This document shows, piece by piece, positions 9,143 to 17,801 of a stretch of DNA of 64,000 nt. The notes beneath the pieces were generated by a model. That model did not search any database. It saw only the letters and a list, made by a program, of their open reading frames with translations, and was not told the origin of the DNA. The stretch comes from JAHEZL01 sp964406465. GTDB lineage: Bacteria > Bacteroidota > Bacteroidia > Flavobacteriales_C > GCA-002722245. Where the stretch lies: NCBI GenBank assembly GCA_964406465.1, contig CAYORT010000015.1:8867-72866 (forward strand), written 5' to 3'. The position numbers and the translations under genes were made by a program. The first letter of the stretch is position 1. Every line of letters begins with the position of its first letter.

Positions 9143-11089
9143 ATGACTCCACTTTGGCAACCTTCTTCAAACTTCACGAGAGGCTCTAATCTATTTCACT
9201 TCGCACGTTTTTTAGAAAAAGAATACGACTTAAAATTCGATGATTATTCGTCGATGTGGAATTGGTCGGTGACCGAAGTAGATGCTTTTTGGAAAGCCAT
9301 TTGGAAGTATTACGACATTCAGCACGACGGGGCATTTACGAGCGCATTTACCGCTTCATCAGAGATGCTAGGTACCAAATGGTTTGAAGGAACCAAAGTA
9401 AATTATGCCGAGCATGTTTTAAAAAGTAAAACCAAATATTCACCTGCCATCGTTTTCCAATCGGAACATTTACCCTTACAAGAAATATCTTGGGTTGAGC
9501 TTGAACAGCAGGTGACGAGTTTCGCTCATTATTTAAGATCAAAGGGCATTCAAAAAGGAGATAGAGTGGCAGCCTATTTACCTAATATTCCGCAAGCCTT
9601 GGTAGCTTTTTTGGCCACCAATGCGGTGGGGGCGGTATGGTCGAGTTGTTCTCCCGATTTTGGCACGCCAAGTGTCATCGATAGATTTAGTCAGATTGAA
9701 CCCAAAATATTAATCGCTTGCGACGGCTATTCATACAACGGCAAGAAATTTTCGAAAATTGAGACGACAAAGGAGTTGATTGGTCATTTACCTTCTCTAT
9801 CTAAAGTGGTTTTGGTGAATTATATAAGCGACGAAAAGTTGGAGGGTGCCGATATATACCAAGATGTAATGCAACAGCCAGCCGAGGCTCTGCGCTTTGA
9901 AAGAGTTGATTTCAATGATCCTATTTGGGTGTTGTATTCCTCGGGAACTACGGGTAAACCCAAAGCCATTACGCATAGCGTAGGTGGTATGTTGATTGAG
10001 CATTTGAAAGCATTGGGTCTGCATCAAAACTGCAAGCGTGGAGATAAGTTTTTTTGGTATTCAACCACTGGTTGGATGATGTGGAACTATGCCAATGCAG
10101 CCTTACTTCATGGCACCACGGTGGTGATTTACGATGGAGCGCCCGCTTTTCCAAATATCAATGTGTTGTGGGATTTGGCAGCCAAAACAAATATTACGCA
10201 CTTCGGCGCAGGAGCAAGTTTTTACATCTCTTGCATGAAAGAAGGGGTTAACTTTAATGGTAAATTAGAAGGATTACAATCGTTAGGAAGTACAGGTTCG
10301 CCTTTGCCTCCAGAGGCTTTTGAGTGGATTTATAGCAGTATCAAAAAAGATTTGTGGTTGGTTTCATTAAGCGGTGGTACTGATATATGCAGTGGTTTTG
10401 TGGGGGGGAATCCTTACGACGCAGTTTATGCTGGAGAAATTCAATGCAGACTATTGGGCTGCAAAGTAGAAGCCTACAATGAAAGTGGTAATGTGGTGTA
10501 CGATGAACTTGGAGAAATGGTGATTGAACAACCTATGCCATCAATGCCCATTTACTTTTGGGGAGATAAAAACAATGAGAAATATAGAGCCAGCTATTTT
10601 GAAATGTATCAGGGTAAATGGAGACATGGCGACTGGATTAAGATTACCGATAGAAAATCGGTGATTATTTTCGGACGATCAGATGCGACATTGAATAGAG
10701 GAGGAGTGCGGATAGGAACAAGTGAAGTGTACAGTGCTGTGGAGAGTGTAAGTGAGGTGAAAGACAGCATGGTTATTTGTACCGATGAAGAAGGTGGTGA
10801 GCATTACATGCCTTTGTTTGTTGTTTTAAAGGATGGTTATTCTTTAAACGACGAATTGAAATCGAAGATAAAAGGAGCGTTGCGCAAACAATATTCACCC
10901 CGACATGTACCGGATGAAATCTTTGAAGTGAAGGAAATTCCCTACACCATAAGTGGTAAGAAGATGGAAACTCCAGTAAAGAAATTGTTAATGGGTATTC
11001 CGCTTGAAAAAGTTGCAAGTGCCGATGCAATGAAAAACCCAACTAGTTTAGATTTTTTCGTAAATTTCGCCCACGAAAGGAAATCGTAA
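9143..11089 (+). CDS. Acetoacetyl-CoA synthetase (acetoacetate-CoA ligase)
   Basis: Activates acetoacetate to acetoacetyl-CoA with ATP, feeding ketone-body or polyhydroxyalkanoate/sterol-like metabolism in the cytosol. The 648-residue ANL superfamily enzyme carries the family opening FARFLEKEYDLKFDDYSSMW. It also has the phosphate-binding loop VLYSSGTTGKPKAITHS near residue 265 and YSTTGWMMWNY. The C-terminal hinge with GRSDATLNRGGVRIG and the catalytic lysine region EIPYTISGKKMETPVKK follow. The GWMMWN block and long N-terminal extension separate it from acetyl-CoA synthetase. It stands alone, with no thiolase or hydroxybutyrate dehydrogenase nearby. Confidence 0.88.
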   Translation: MTPLWQPSSNFTRGSNLFHFARFLEKEYDLKFDDYSSMWNWSVTEVDAFWKAIWKYYDIQHDGAFTSAFTASSEMLGTKWFEGTKVNYAEHVLKSKTKYSPAIVFQSEHLPLQEISWVELEQQVTSFAHYLRSKGIQKGDRVAAYLPNIPQALVAFLATNAVGAVWSSCSPDFGTPSVIDRFSQIEPKILIACDGYSYNGKKFSKIETTKELIGHLPSLSKVVLVNYISDEKLEGADIYQDVMQQPAEALRFERVDFNDPIWVLYSSGTTGKPKAITHSVGGMLIEHLKALGLHQNCKRGDKFFWYSTTGWMMWNYANAALLHGTTVVIYDGAPAFPNINVLWDLAAKTNITHFGAGASFYISCMKEGVNFNGKLEGLQSLGSTGSPLPPEAFEWIYSSIKKDLWLVSLSGGTDICSGFVGGNPYDAVYAGEIQCRLLGCKVEAYNESGNVVYDELGEMVIEQPMPSMPIYFWGDKNNEKYRASYFEMYQGKWRHGDWIKITDRKSVIIFGRSDATLNRGGVRIGTSEVYSAVESVSEVKDSMVICTDEEGGEHYMPLFVVLKDGYSLNDELKSKIKGALRKQYSPRHVPDEIFEVKEIPYTISGKKMETPVKKLLMGIPLEKVASADAMKNPTSLDFFVNFAHERKS

Positions 11090-11096
11090 ATTTTCT

Positions 11097-12923
11097 ATGA
11101 AATATTGGATACTTGGGCTAACGCTAATTTATTGTACTGCAGTTTTTGCTCAGCATCACAGCATTTGGGAGGGTTATTCTAATACCATTTTTGTGGAAAA
11201 TGCCAATGTTCGCAGTGCTCCGTCGTTAGAAGGTAAAATCATTGGTGTACTTAAACACAACACTACCATCGAACAAAATTATTCTGAAGTGGGCAAGGGA
11301 GATACCATTGCCGGTGTGAGTGATTTTTGGCTTCCCATAAAATATCAAAACACCAAGGCTTTTATCTGGAGTCCGGTTTTAGCACAAAATGTCTTCACCA
11401 GTGAATTGATTTCCAAGAAGACTTTTCTGTTTAAATTTTCGGGGACTAGAAACGCTGAATTCAAAATTTTTGAGGCAGATCAGCTGGTGCAACAATATTC
11501 CTTTTACAAGAAAGTGTACACCAATGCGGTTTCTTGGAATATGGGTAAAACTTTAAATAGCAATGGCAACGACGTAATTGTGGTAAAATATTACAACGAC
11601 ACTTTAAGCGGATACGACCTTTTTGAATGGAATGGAGAAGTGTTAACACCATCAAAAATTAGGTTGATAGACGATTCGTTTATCACTCAAAAATACATTG
11701 AATTTACAAGAGGAGTAGTGAATAAGAACGGCGTGAATTTAAGAGTTGCTCCCGATAGTAAATCTGCATCTGTAGCTGTTGTATCAAAAAACACCATGTT
11801 GCAATTGGTGGCTGAAAATGTGAAGGATGAAAAGTTAAGTGTCGAAAAATTTGGCACTTGGCATGCGGTGAAATGGAAGGGAAAAGAGGTGTATGTCTGG
11901 TCGGAATTTTTCGATTTACCCTACAGATATATCAGAAGTAATGTAAAAGAAAACGAAGCCTTTTTGCTTACCAACAATGCTGTTTATGCTTTTGTAGATA
12001 GAAAGATTGTTTCTAGAGTAGCAACTTATAGTCAGAGTGACGACGACTTTATATATGATGGCAATAAAGGTTTTTCAGAAGCATATCAATTTTTGGCCAT
12101 CTGCATGAAAGCTGAAGCTTGTGGTGAAACAAGTGGTGACAATTATATTTTATGGAAGGATGGAAAGCTTCGTCATTTTGCATGCGATTGTGGCACTGGT
12201 GACGGTGGCTATTCGGAAACAGGTAGCGTAACTTTTCCAAATCAATTGGGAGGAATTAAAGACAAGGTTATTTTTTACGATGAAAGCTCAGAATATGATG
12301 AGAGTGCGCTGTATGGTGAATACAATGCCATTAAAAGTAGTTCTACAAAAATCATGGAATTTGTGAATGATAGTTTGGTGGAAGTTCCTTCAGAGCATTC
12401 AAAAATTAGAAGTTTTATTGCCAAGAATTTTAATCAGTACGAATTAAGTCATTATGGCTTTTTTCGCCTTAACAACGATACCATCAATGATGTTGTTTTC
12501 TTTTTGAGTCCGAGCTACACCGAAGAAGGAGCAACCTTCATCAAATCTATTATTGGTTACGCTTTATCAGATTCTTTGGGCAATTATATGAAGCCTCTGG
12601 TAAGTACTGAAATTGTGCAAGAAGATTTTTTTTCTGTGCAGTATAGAATGGATGAAAGTATCTTAAAGATTGTGGTGAAGTATGGTTTATCATTAGATGG
12701 GGATTTAGACAAGGCGTATTATACCAATTACAATTATAAGTTTGATCCGTTGCTGAATTCTATGATTTGGCATTCGGTATCTTCGGGAAGAAATGTAGGT
12801 GATGAGGAAAAGTTTAAATGGGGAGAAATTAAAACCAGCTATTTTAGATCAAAGAAGATAAAATTTGAGAATACTTGGAATTTCTTTGAAAACGGTCTCC
12901 CTGCTGAGAGTACCGAGGAATAA
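11097..12923 (+). CDS. Exported protein with two bacterial SH3 domains
   Basis: A 608-residue protein of unknown function. It begins with a clear signal peptide, MKYWILGLTLIYCTAVFAQ, predicting periplasmic or surface location. Two SH3b-like segments are visible: VENANVRSAPSLEGKIIGVL (about residues 30-50) and NKNGVNLRVAPDSKSASVAV (about residues 205-225). Each is followed by a WLPIKYQN or WHAVKWKGKEVYVWS strand pattern. The middle and C-terminal parts are aspartate/serine-rich and match no family I recognise. It starts seven bases after the acetoacetyl-CoA synthetase stop, so it may be co-transcribed, though no functional link is apparent. SH3b domains often bind cell-wall or protein ligands; that role here is inference. 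Confidence 0.75.
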   Translation: MKYWILGLTLIYCTAVFAQHHSIWEGYSNTIFVENANVRSAPSLEGKIIGVLKHNTTIEQNYSEVGKGDTIAGVSDFWLPIKYQNTKAFIWSPVLAQNVFTSELISKKTFLFKFSGTRNAEFKIFEADQLVQQYSFYKKVYTNAVSWNMGKTLNSNGNDVIVVKYYNDTLSGYDLFEWNGEVLTPSKIRLIDDSFITQKYIEFTRGVVNKNGVNLRVAPDSKSASVAVVSKNTMLQLVAENVKDEKLSVEKFGTWHAVKWKGKEVYVWSEFFDLPYRYIRSNVKENEAFLLTNNAVYAFVDRKIVSRVATYSQSDDDFIYDGNKGFSEAYQFLAICMKAEACGETSGDNYILWKDGKLRHFACDCGTGDGGYSETGSVTFPNQLGGIKDKVIFYDESSEYDESALYGEYNAIKSSSTKIMEFVNDSLVEVPSEHSKIRSFIAKNFNQYELSHYGFFRLNNDTINDVVFFLSPSYTEEGATFIKSIIGYALSDSLGNYMKPLVSTEIVQEDFFSVQYRMDESILKIVVKYGLSLDGDLDKAYYTNYNYKFDPLLNSMIWHSVSSGRNVGDEEKFKWGEIKTSYFRSKKIKFENTWNFFENGLPAESTEE

Positions 12924-12958
12924 ATCAAGTTTTTTTTAGTAGAACTTAAGTTTGTTTT

Positions 12959-14170
12959 CTACTTAGTGCCAATATCATAAATGTGAATTTTCTTTTCTTT
13001 CAATTCATGCAAAACCATTTTTATATTCTCGTAGGTAGAAGGTAAATCGAAAGATTTGGTGGCGAATTTTCCTTTAGTAGTGTAGAACAATTTAAGTGAT
13101 TTTTTTCCGCTCAAAGAGATGTTCACCGTAGCATAAACAATATTATCGAAAGTGAAAGCGTGCTTTTTTCGTAAGTTAAATGGATTGGTAAAAGTAATTC
13201 CCTCTTCGTAAACATGTATAATGGCCGAGTTCCTAAAGCGCGATACGCTAAGCATTACTAGGGCAACCCAAACCCACATTGCAAAATATAGAGGCGACAC
13301 CTCATTATATAAATGATACAAAACAAAAACAACAGGTAGGGTAAGTTCGAGTCGAACAATTAGACGAATAAATCTCGACAAAGAAAATTCGGTTTGAAAA
13401 AGCTCATTATTTTCGGGAAAGACAACGCTTTCCAAATCGGGAATTTCTTCAATTCTTGGTGAGCGTTGCGAGTTGGTGGGGTCTTGATTCAAAAGAATGG
13501 CAAGGGTTTCATACACATCTGGTAGATGTTGCTTAAACTCTTCGGGTCTTTCAAAAAAGTGTTCTACACAAACCGCGAAAAACTCATGTTCATTGGTGCC
13601 TGCATAGGACCGTAAAATAGTTTTTTCTCCTCTAAACGACATGTCTTCAAAGGTTTTTTTCATTACTGCTTGCCAACGTGCATAGTAGTTTTCAAAAAAG
13701 TTGTCTGTGCTTTTGTCGTAAAGCATTCCTACCTCCAGCGCATGAGCCATTTCATGTAAGCCTAAGTTTACGCCCGATTGTCCCATGGCAAATCCTTTTT
13801 CAAAATCAACCCACGACAAGCGTAAAACGCCATCTTTTCTATATTCTCCCAAATGGTATGCTTGAGAAAGGCGAGAGTAATATTTTTTAGGATAAATTTG
13901 AATGTAATCAATGTTTTCTAATAGGTAGCCTTCTAAACCGAAAGTAAGCTGAACAGCGCAGGCAGAGACATATATTTTCACGTTTTCTGTAACAGTAAAT
14001 CCTTCTTTACCACTAAAGTGTGTGCTGGTTAAGAAGCCTCCTACACGCAAAGCGAATTTTCTTTTTTGCTCTATATCAAGTTTTTGGTAGTAGGTGAATT
14101 TGCAGTTTAGGAAAAGGTGAATTTTGGGTTGAAGTAATAAAATTACCGGACTCTTAGCCAAAAACAACAA
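12959..14170 (-). CDS. MtfA-like (M90) zinc peptidase with C-terminal membrane segments
   Basis: Residues 1-240 resemble the MtfA/DgsA-anti-repressor peptidase family. There is a zinc-binding HEMAH at about residues 139-143 (GVNLGLHEMAHALEVGM), and a downstream EFFAVCVEHFFERPEEF supplies the third ligand region. About 45 residues later come two hydrophobic helices (LTLPVVFVLYHLY and LYFAMWVWVALVMLSV), followed by a strand-rich tail of about 80 residues. MtfA itself is a soluble cytoplasmic protein, so the membrane-tail fusion is a lineage feature. There is no in-frame ATG: the frame opens after TAG, and the first start-like codons are a TTG pair at 14170. The start is therefore uncertain. Confidence 0.75.
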   Translation of the reverse strand: MLFLAKSPVILLLQPKIHLFLNCKFTYYQKLDIEQKRKFALRVGGFLTSTHFSGKEGFTVTENVKIYVSACAVQLTFGLEGYLLENIDYIQIYPKKYYSRLSQAYHLGEYRKDGVLRLSWVDFEKGFAMGQSGVNLGLHEMAHALEVGMLYDKSTDNFFENYYARWQAVMKKTFEDMSFRGEKTILRSYAGTNEHEFFAVCVEHFFERPEEFKQHLPDVYETLAILLNQDPTNSQRSPRIEEIPDLESVVFPENNELFQTEFSLSRFIRLIVRLELTLPVVFVLYHLYNEVSPLYFAMWVWVALVMLSVSRFRNSAIIHVYEEGITFTNPFNLRKKHAFTFDNIVYATVNISLSGKKSLKLFYTTKGKFATKSFDLPSTYENIKMVLHELKEKKIHIYDIGTK

Positions 14171-14296
14171 GTTGTTCTTCTTGTGGATGAGTTTTGGAGA
14201 CTTTTTATCGCCATCATTTACATATGAATTATACTATAAGTATAATGCAAATATGAAAGGTGCAATGATGAAGAAAACAGCAAAAAACATGCTCTT

Positions 14297-14977
14297 TTAC
14301 GACTTGTAATTTTTAAAATTTTTCCAGTAAGGATTTTCGGGAACTGGTGCCTCAATCGTAATTTTTACGTTCGTTACCGGATGCATGAAAGTTAGATATC
14401 TGGCGTGTAAACAAATACTTCTGTCTTTGTTGGGCATTGGTGCGCCATACTTGGTGTCGCCTTGTATCACACAACCGATCTTAGAAAGTTGAACACGTAT
14501 TTGGTGGTGTCTTCCTGTTTTTGGTGATACTTCCAACAAATTTTGATGGTCGTAAGACGTAAGCCATTTGTAGGTAAGAACAGCCAACTTCGAATTTTTT
14601 ATTTCTTGTTTGAAGGCGAAGGACTTATTCTTTTCTGAATTTTTTACCAAGTAGTTTTTAAGCTCGTCTTCCTTTAGCGGTGGCGGTTGCACAACAATTG
14701 CCCAATATGTTTTTTGGATGGTTTTGTCTTGAAACATTTGGTTGATGCGCGCCAAAGCTTTTGATGTTTTGGCAAATAGCACGACGCCCGTTACTGGTCT
14801 ATCAATACGATGAGTAACGCCTAAATAAACATCGCCAGGCTTATTGTATTTTTCTTTTAAAAAGGCTTTAATTTTATCTCCCAGCGGTTCATCACCAGTT
14901 TTGTCGCCTTGCACAAGGTCGCTGGCAGCTTTATTAACTGCTATTAAATGATTGTCTTCGTAAATAACATCAATCAT
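14297..14977 (-). CDS. RluA-family 23S rRNA/tRNA pseudouridine synthase
   Basis: Isomerises uridine to pseudouridine in structured RNA. The 226-residue protein holds the catalytic HRIDRPVTGVVLFAKTSKAL block, in which Asp of the HRID motif is the nucleophile. It also has VIYEDNHLIAVNKAA at the N-terminus and SPKTGRHHQIRVQLSKIGC further on. There is no S4 RNA-binding domain, so this is a short single-domain RluA-type enzyme. Its ATG shares one base with the panB stop (TAATG), which indicates translational coupling. The target site in RNA cannot be assigned. Confidence 0.88.
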   Translation of the reverse strand: MIDVIYEDNHLIAVNKAASDLVQGDKTGDEPLGDKIKAFLKEKYNKPGDVYLGVTHRIDRPVTGVVLFAKTSKALARINQMFQDKTIQKTYWAIVVQPPPLKEDELKNYLVKNSEKNKSFAFKQEIKNSKLAVLTYKWLTSYDHQNLLEVSPKTGRHHQIRVQLSKIGCVIQGDTKYGAPMPNKDRSICLHARYLTFMHPVTNVKITIEAPVPENPYWKNFKNYKS

Positions 14978-15795
14978 TAGTATTGTTCTTTTGCGTTAGG
15001 GAAATCACCACTTTTCACATCTTTGATGTAGCTTTTTGTAGCTTTTGTCATGTCGGCGTAGAGGTTTAAGTAACGTCTAAGGAACCGCGGACTAAATTCG
15101 GTGTTCATGCCAAACATGTCGTGCGATACCAGCACTTGTCCGTCTACATATCCACCAGCTCCAATGCCAATCACCGGAATTTTAAGTTTCTTAGCCAATT
15201 GCTTACCTAAGGTTGCCGGCACTTTCTCTACCACGATGGCAAAAACACCAGCTTCTTGCAATGCAATGGCATCTTCCATGAGTTTTTTAGCCTCAGCTTC
15301 TTCTTTAGCACGAACGCTGTAGGTACCAAATTTATAGATAGATTGAGGAGTTAAACCAAGGTGTCCCATTACCGGAATACCTGCCGTTAAAATTCTCTCA
15401 ATCGATTCTTTTACTTCTTTACCTCCTTCTAATTTTACCGCATGTGCACCAGCCTCTTTCATGATTCTAATGGCTGAGTTAAGAGCTTCTTTAGAATTTC
15501 CTTGGTAGGAGCCAAAAGGTAAATCAACTACCACCAATGCGCGATTGGTACCTCGAATTACCGAAGCTGCGTGATAAATCATTTGATCAAGCGTGATAGG
15601 AAGGGTAGTTTCATGTCCGGCCATCACATTCGATGCCGAATCTCCCACCAAAATCACATCTGTTCCGGCCCCATCAATGATTTTAGCCATGGTGAAGTCG
15701 TAGGCAGTAAGCATAGAGATTTTAATCTTTTTGCTTTTCATCTCTTGTAGAGTATGCGTGGTAACTCTCTTAAAATCGCTAGTGTTTGCTGACAT
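14977..15795 (-). CDS. panB: 3-methyl-2-oxobutanoate hydroxymethyltransferase
   Basis: Adds a hydroxymethyl group from methylene-tetrahydrofolate to 2-oxoisovalerate, the first committed step of pantothenate (coenzyme A) synthesis. The 272-residue TIM-barrel protein has ISMLTAYDFTMAKIIDGAG, the magnesium-binding ILVGDSASNVMAGHETTLP, VVDLPFGSYQ, AVKLEGGKE and the VIGIGAGGYVDGQVLV-D motif: all strongly conserved in PanB. No panC or panD is adjacent. It is followed with a one-base overlap by an RluA-type gene and preceded, 35 bases upstream, by the kinase at 15831-16631. It may therefore be the distal part of that transcript. Confidence 0.95.
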   Translation of the reverse strand: MSANTSDFKRVTTHTLQEMKSKKIKISMLTAYDFTMAKIIDGAGTDVILVGDSASNVMAGHETTLPITLDQMIYHAASVIRGTNRALVVVDLPFGSYQGNSKEALNSAIRIMKEAGAHAVKLEGGKEVKESIERILTAGIPVMGHLGLTPQSIYKFGTYSVRAKEEAEAKKLMEDAIALQEAGVFAIVVEKVPATLGKQLAKKLKIPVIGIGAGGYVDGQVLVSHDMFGMNTEFSPRFLRRYLNLYADMTKATKSYIKDVKSGDFPNAKEQY

Positions 15796-15830
15796 TGATT
15801 TCTCTTTAAGTCGGTAAATCTACTAATAAA

Positions 15831-16631
15831 CTATAAATCTTTTATGAGTAAGTTCATTGCTTCCTCAATTGAGTTAATATTTCTTTCACGAATGAAAGAT
15901 TTAATAGTACAATTTTTAATGATTTCAGTGCACAAGTTGTAGCGCATTAAATTACTTTCTTTGTCCCATTTTATAAAGGGTTTAAAGTGATTTTCTTGTA
16001 AAACCTTAATGGCATTGAGGCTATTTACGTTTTCGATTCGAGGCTTTCCTTCTTCAAATTGAAGGAGATAGATGGATTTTACAGGAATGCTTTTTTCGGT
16101 GACTTTATTTGGAAGTTGGCTCCACGTTTTTTGCTTTTGTGTATTGATTGGTGCGCAGTGAACTGCCCTACAGACAGGCAAAAGGTACGTAACGCCAGCA
16201 TTGCTATATAGCGGTGCCATTTCGTCGGAAATTACTGTAAATCCCTTTTCTGCCAACAATTTCGCACAAGTTGACTTTCCCGAGCCTGTTAGTCCGGTGA
16301 ATAAAATAGCTTGTCCTTGGTGTAGAATCGCTGCAGCGTGTAATGGAAGTCGTTGGTATTTCTGACTCAGTAAACCCAAGATATGAATGGCTATGAAGTT
16401 TAAAGTTTCTTCGTTTTCATCGGCCAGCAATTCAATAATTACATTATTTTCTTTATCAATGGCTATTTTACCTAATTTAAAAACGGTATGTTTTAAGGAA
16501 TCATCGCTGTCATTAATTGTTCCAGCGACCCATTTACTAGTGGCAGGAGCATCACTTTCGATAAAAGAAGAAAAAGAAAAGGTGGTTTCAATAACGAAAC
16601 CACCTGCGTAATATTTATTGCTTGTATGCAA
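15831..16631 (-). CDS. HPr-kinase-like kinase, putative RiPP (lasso-type) precursor kinase
   Basis: A 266-residue P-loop protein related to the C-terminal domain of HPr kinase. The N-terminal KYYAGGFVIETTFSF is the short strand block seen in such kinases. LPLHAAAILHQGQAILF (His98) leads into the Walker A motif GLTGSGKST (residues 113-121) and FTVISDEMAPL, with acidic residues 136-137 standing where HPr kinase has its Asp-Asp. It lacks the N-terminal domain of true HPr kinase/phosphorylase, and no HPr or PTS gene is near. It starts with TTG directly after an in-frame TAA, 11 bases after a 37-codon gene whose peptide ends in Ser. By analogy with the paeninodin kinase PadeK, it may phosphorylate that C-terminal serine. 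Family membership is seen in sequence; the substrate is inference. Confidence 0.78.
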   Translation of the reverse strand: MHTSNKYYAGGFVIETTFSFSSFIESDAPATSKWVAGTINDSDDSLKHTVFKLGKIAIDKENNVIIELLADENEETLNFIAIHILGLLSQKYQRLPLHAAAILHQGQAILFTGLTGSGKSTCAKLLAEKGFTVISDEMAPLYSNAGVTYLLPVCRAVHCAPINTQKQKTWSQLPNKVTEKSIPVKSIYLLQFEEGKPRIENVNSLNAIKVLQENHFKPFIKWDKESNLMRYNLCTEIIKNCTIKSFIRERNINSIEEAMNLLIKDL

Positions 16632-16642
16632 TTACTCTAAAA

Positions 16643-16756
16643 TTATGACATAGCACCTGAACGTTCTGCTATAGTAGGTGATGCTCCTCCTTTAGTTTGT
16701 TCAATTGTGTACTCGTCTAATGCGGGAGCAATCCATTGTTTTTTAGTTGTATTCAT
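16643..16756 (-). CDS. Lasso-peptide-like RiPP precursor (37 aa)
   Basis: ATG at 16756, TAA at 16643-16645. The leader has Lys5-Lys6, then W8-x-x-P11-x-L13, which matches the Tyr/Trp-x-x-Pro-x-Leu recognition motif bound by lasso B1/PqqD-type proteins. It also has Y16 and T21, the near-universal penultimate leader threonine. If cleavage follows K22, the core is GGASPTIAERSGAMS: Gly1, Glu at position 9 (a 9-residue macrolactam is possible) and a free C-terminal Ser15. A kinase gene follows 11 bases on. The gene begins 24 bases after the preceding stop, so it is probably co-transcribed with 16781-17716. Cautions: the tail (RSGAMS) has no aromatic plug residues, and no protease or cyclase gene lies in the window. 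An alternative is cleavage after the Gly-Gly by a C39-type peptidase. Confidence 0.68.
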   Translation of the reverse strand: MNTTKKQWIAPALDEYTIEQTKGGASPTIAERSGAMS

Positions 16757-16780
16757 ATCAAATATTTTTTTGCGAATATA

Positions 16781-17716
16781 CTATTTTTCCTCTTCTTTCA
16801 TCGGAGGTAATTCATTCAAAGGAGCCTGAACATTATTAGGGGTGCTAGGGGCTTCCTCCTTCTTAGTGTCAATTGGATACCCTTCTTCATCAAGGTGAAT
16901 AGTATCTCTTTTGCTTACGGCCTCCTTTAAATACTCAACATTTTCATATAGTTTTTGATTCACCTTTTCCAATGAGTCGATTTTGCGCGCTAAAACATAG
17001 TCGATGTGATGTTTTAAGCTGTCGTTTTCGGCTTTTAAGCTATCTAGTTTTTCGTTTACAGTGCTTAAATCATCGGCAATGCTAGCAGTAATTTTGTATA
17101 GGTAGAAGAAGTCAACTTTCGCTTTTGATTCTGGTCCGAGCAACAAACCAAATTCACCTTGCTTAAAGTTTCCTTGCTTAAAAGAAAAGGTGTATTGATC
17201 GTTGAAATAGATGTCGTATTGATTTTGATAGCCTTTGATGACTATTTTATTGAATTCATTTTCACCCTTCACATTCTTTGATTTCACCCAACCGTTTTCT
17301 CCTGAAGTGATATATTGTCCGGCACCCGTAATTCCCCTCACTCTATATTGTTGTTTTTTATTGATTTCTAGAACGAAACCTCCGCTGCCATCCGACTGAG
17401 CCATGAATAAAACCCCTAGAGTTTGCTGGTTAGGAGATGTTGAAATAAGCATCAAGGTGGTTTTAATCATGAACTTATTCTCTTGCTTTCTAAATGCAGG
17501 GATTACCGCACGCGATTTTTCGCCGCCGGTGCGCGATAAGTAATAGAATCCTTCTACGGCGTAGCTCTTAATGTCGGCTTCGTTAAATGCAGGCCAGTTT
17601 TCAGTATTGTCGGTGAAGTCATCATAAAACAACTTCTCGGGCACTTCATTGGTGATTAAAGGTTGGGCCAAAAGTGCACCAGGCACTAAACTTAAAAGCA
17701 AAAATAATTTTTTCAT
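16781..17716 (-). CDS. Exported lectin-like (concanavalin A/LamG-type) protein with coiled coil
   Basis: A 311-residue protein of unknown function with a signal peptide (MKKLFLLLSLVPGALLAQ). Residues 25-210 are strand-rich and resemble jelly-roll folds of the LamG / DUF1080 kind: KLFYDDFTDNTENWPAF, GFVLEINKKQQYRVRG, FNKIVIKGYQNQYDIYFND and FGLLLGPESKAKVDFFYLY. Residues 215-275 form a predicted coiled coil (DDLSTVNEKLDSLKAENDSL and onward), ending in a Pro/Glu-rich tail. It is the first gene behind the promoter at 17737-17766 and precedes the precursor peptide by only 24 bases. Whether it has any part in peptide maturation or display is unknown. Confidence 0.75.
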   Translation of the reverse strand: MKKLFLLLSLVPGALLAQPLITNEVPEKLFYDDFTDNTENWPAFNEADIKSYAVEGFYYLSRTGGEKSRAVIPAFRKQENKFMIKTTLMLISTSPNQQTLGVLFMAQSDGSGGFVLEINKKQQYRVRGITGAGQYITSGENGWVKSKNVKGENEFNKIVIKGYQNQYDIYFNDQYTFSFKQGNFKQGEFGLLLGPESKAKVDFFYLYKITASIADDLSTVNEKLDSLKAENDSLKHHIDYVLARKIDSLEKVNQKLYENVEYLKEAVSKRDTIHLDEEGYPIDTKKEEAPSTPNNVQAPLNELPPMKEEEK

Positions 17717-17736
17717 ATAGGTGTCTCTTCGTTGGT

Positions 17737-17766
17737 CAAAGGTAGTAAATGTCTTTTTGTCACAAA
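17737..17766 (-). promoter_or_regulatory. Bacteroidota-type promoter for the exported protein / precursor peptide operon
   Basis: Read on the minus strand: TTTG (17763-17766), 18 bases, then TACCTTTG (17737-17744), an exact TAnnTTTG -7 box. The spacing is one base shorter than the usual 19-21. It lies 20 bases upstream of the ATG at 17716. It would drive 16781-17716, the 37-residue precursor and the kinase. Confidence 0.55.
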
Positions 17767-17801
17767 ATATTCCTCAATATTTACTGGCTTGGCGTAGATT
17801 T

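Noticed and set aside
15831..16631. Genuine HPr kinase/phosphorylase (hprK)
   Set aside because: It lacks the N-terminal domain, and no HPr, ptsI or other PTS genes are nearby; the position behind a Ser-ending peptide fits a peptide kinase better.
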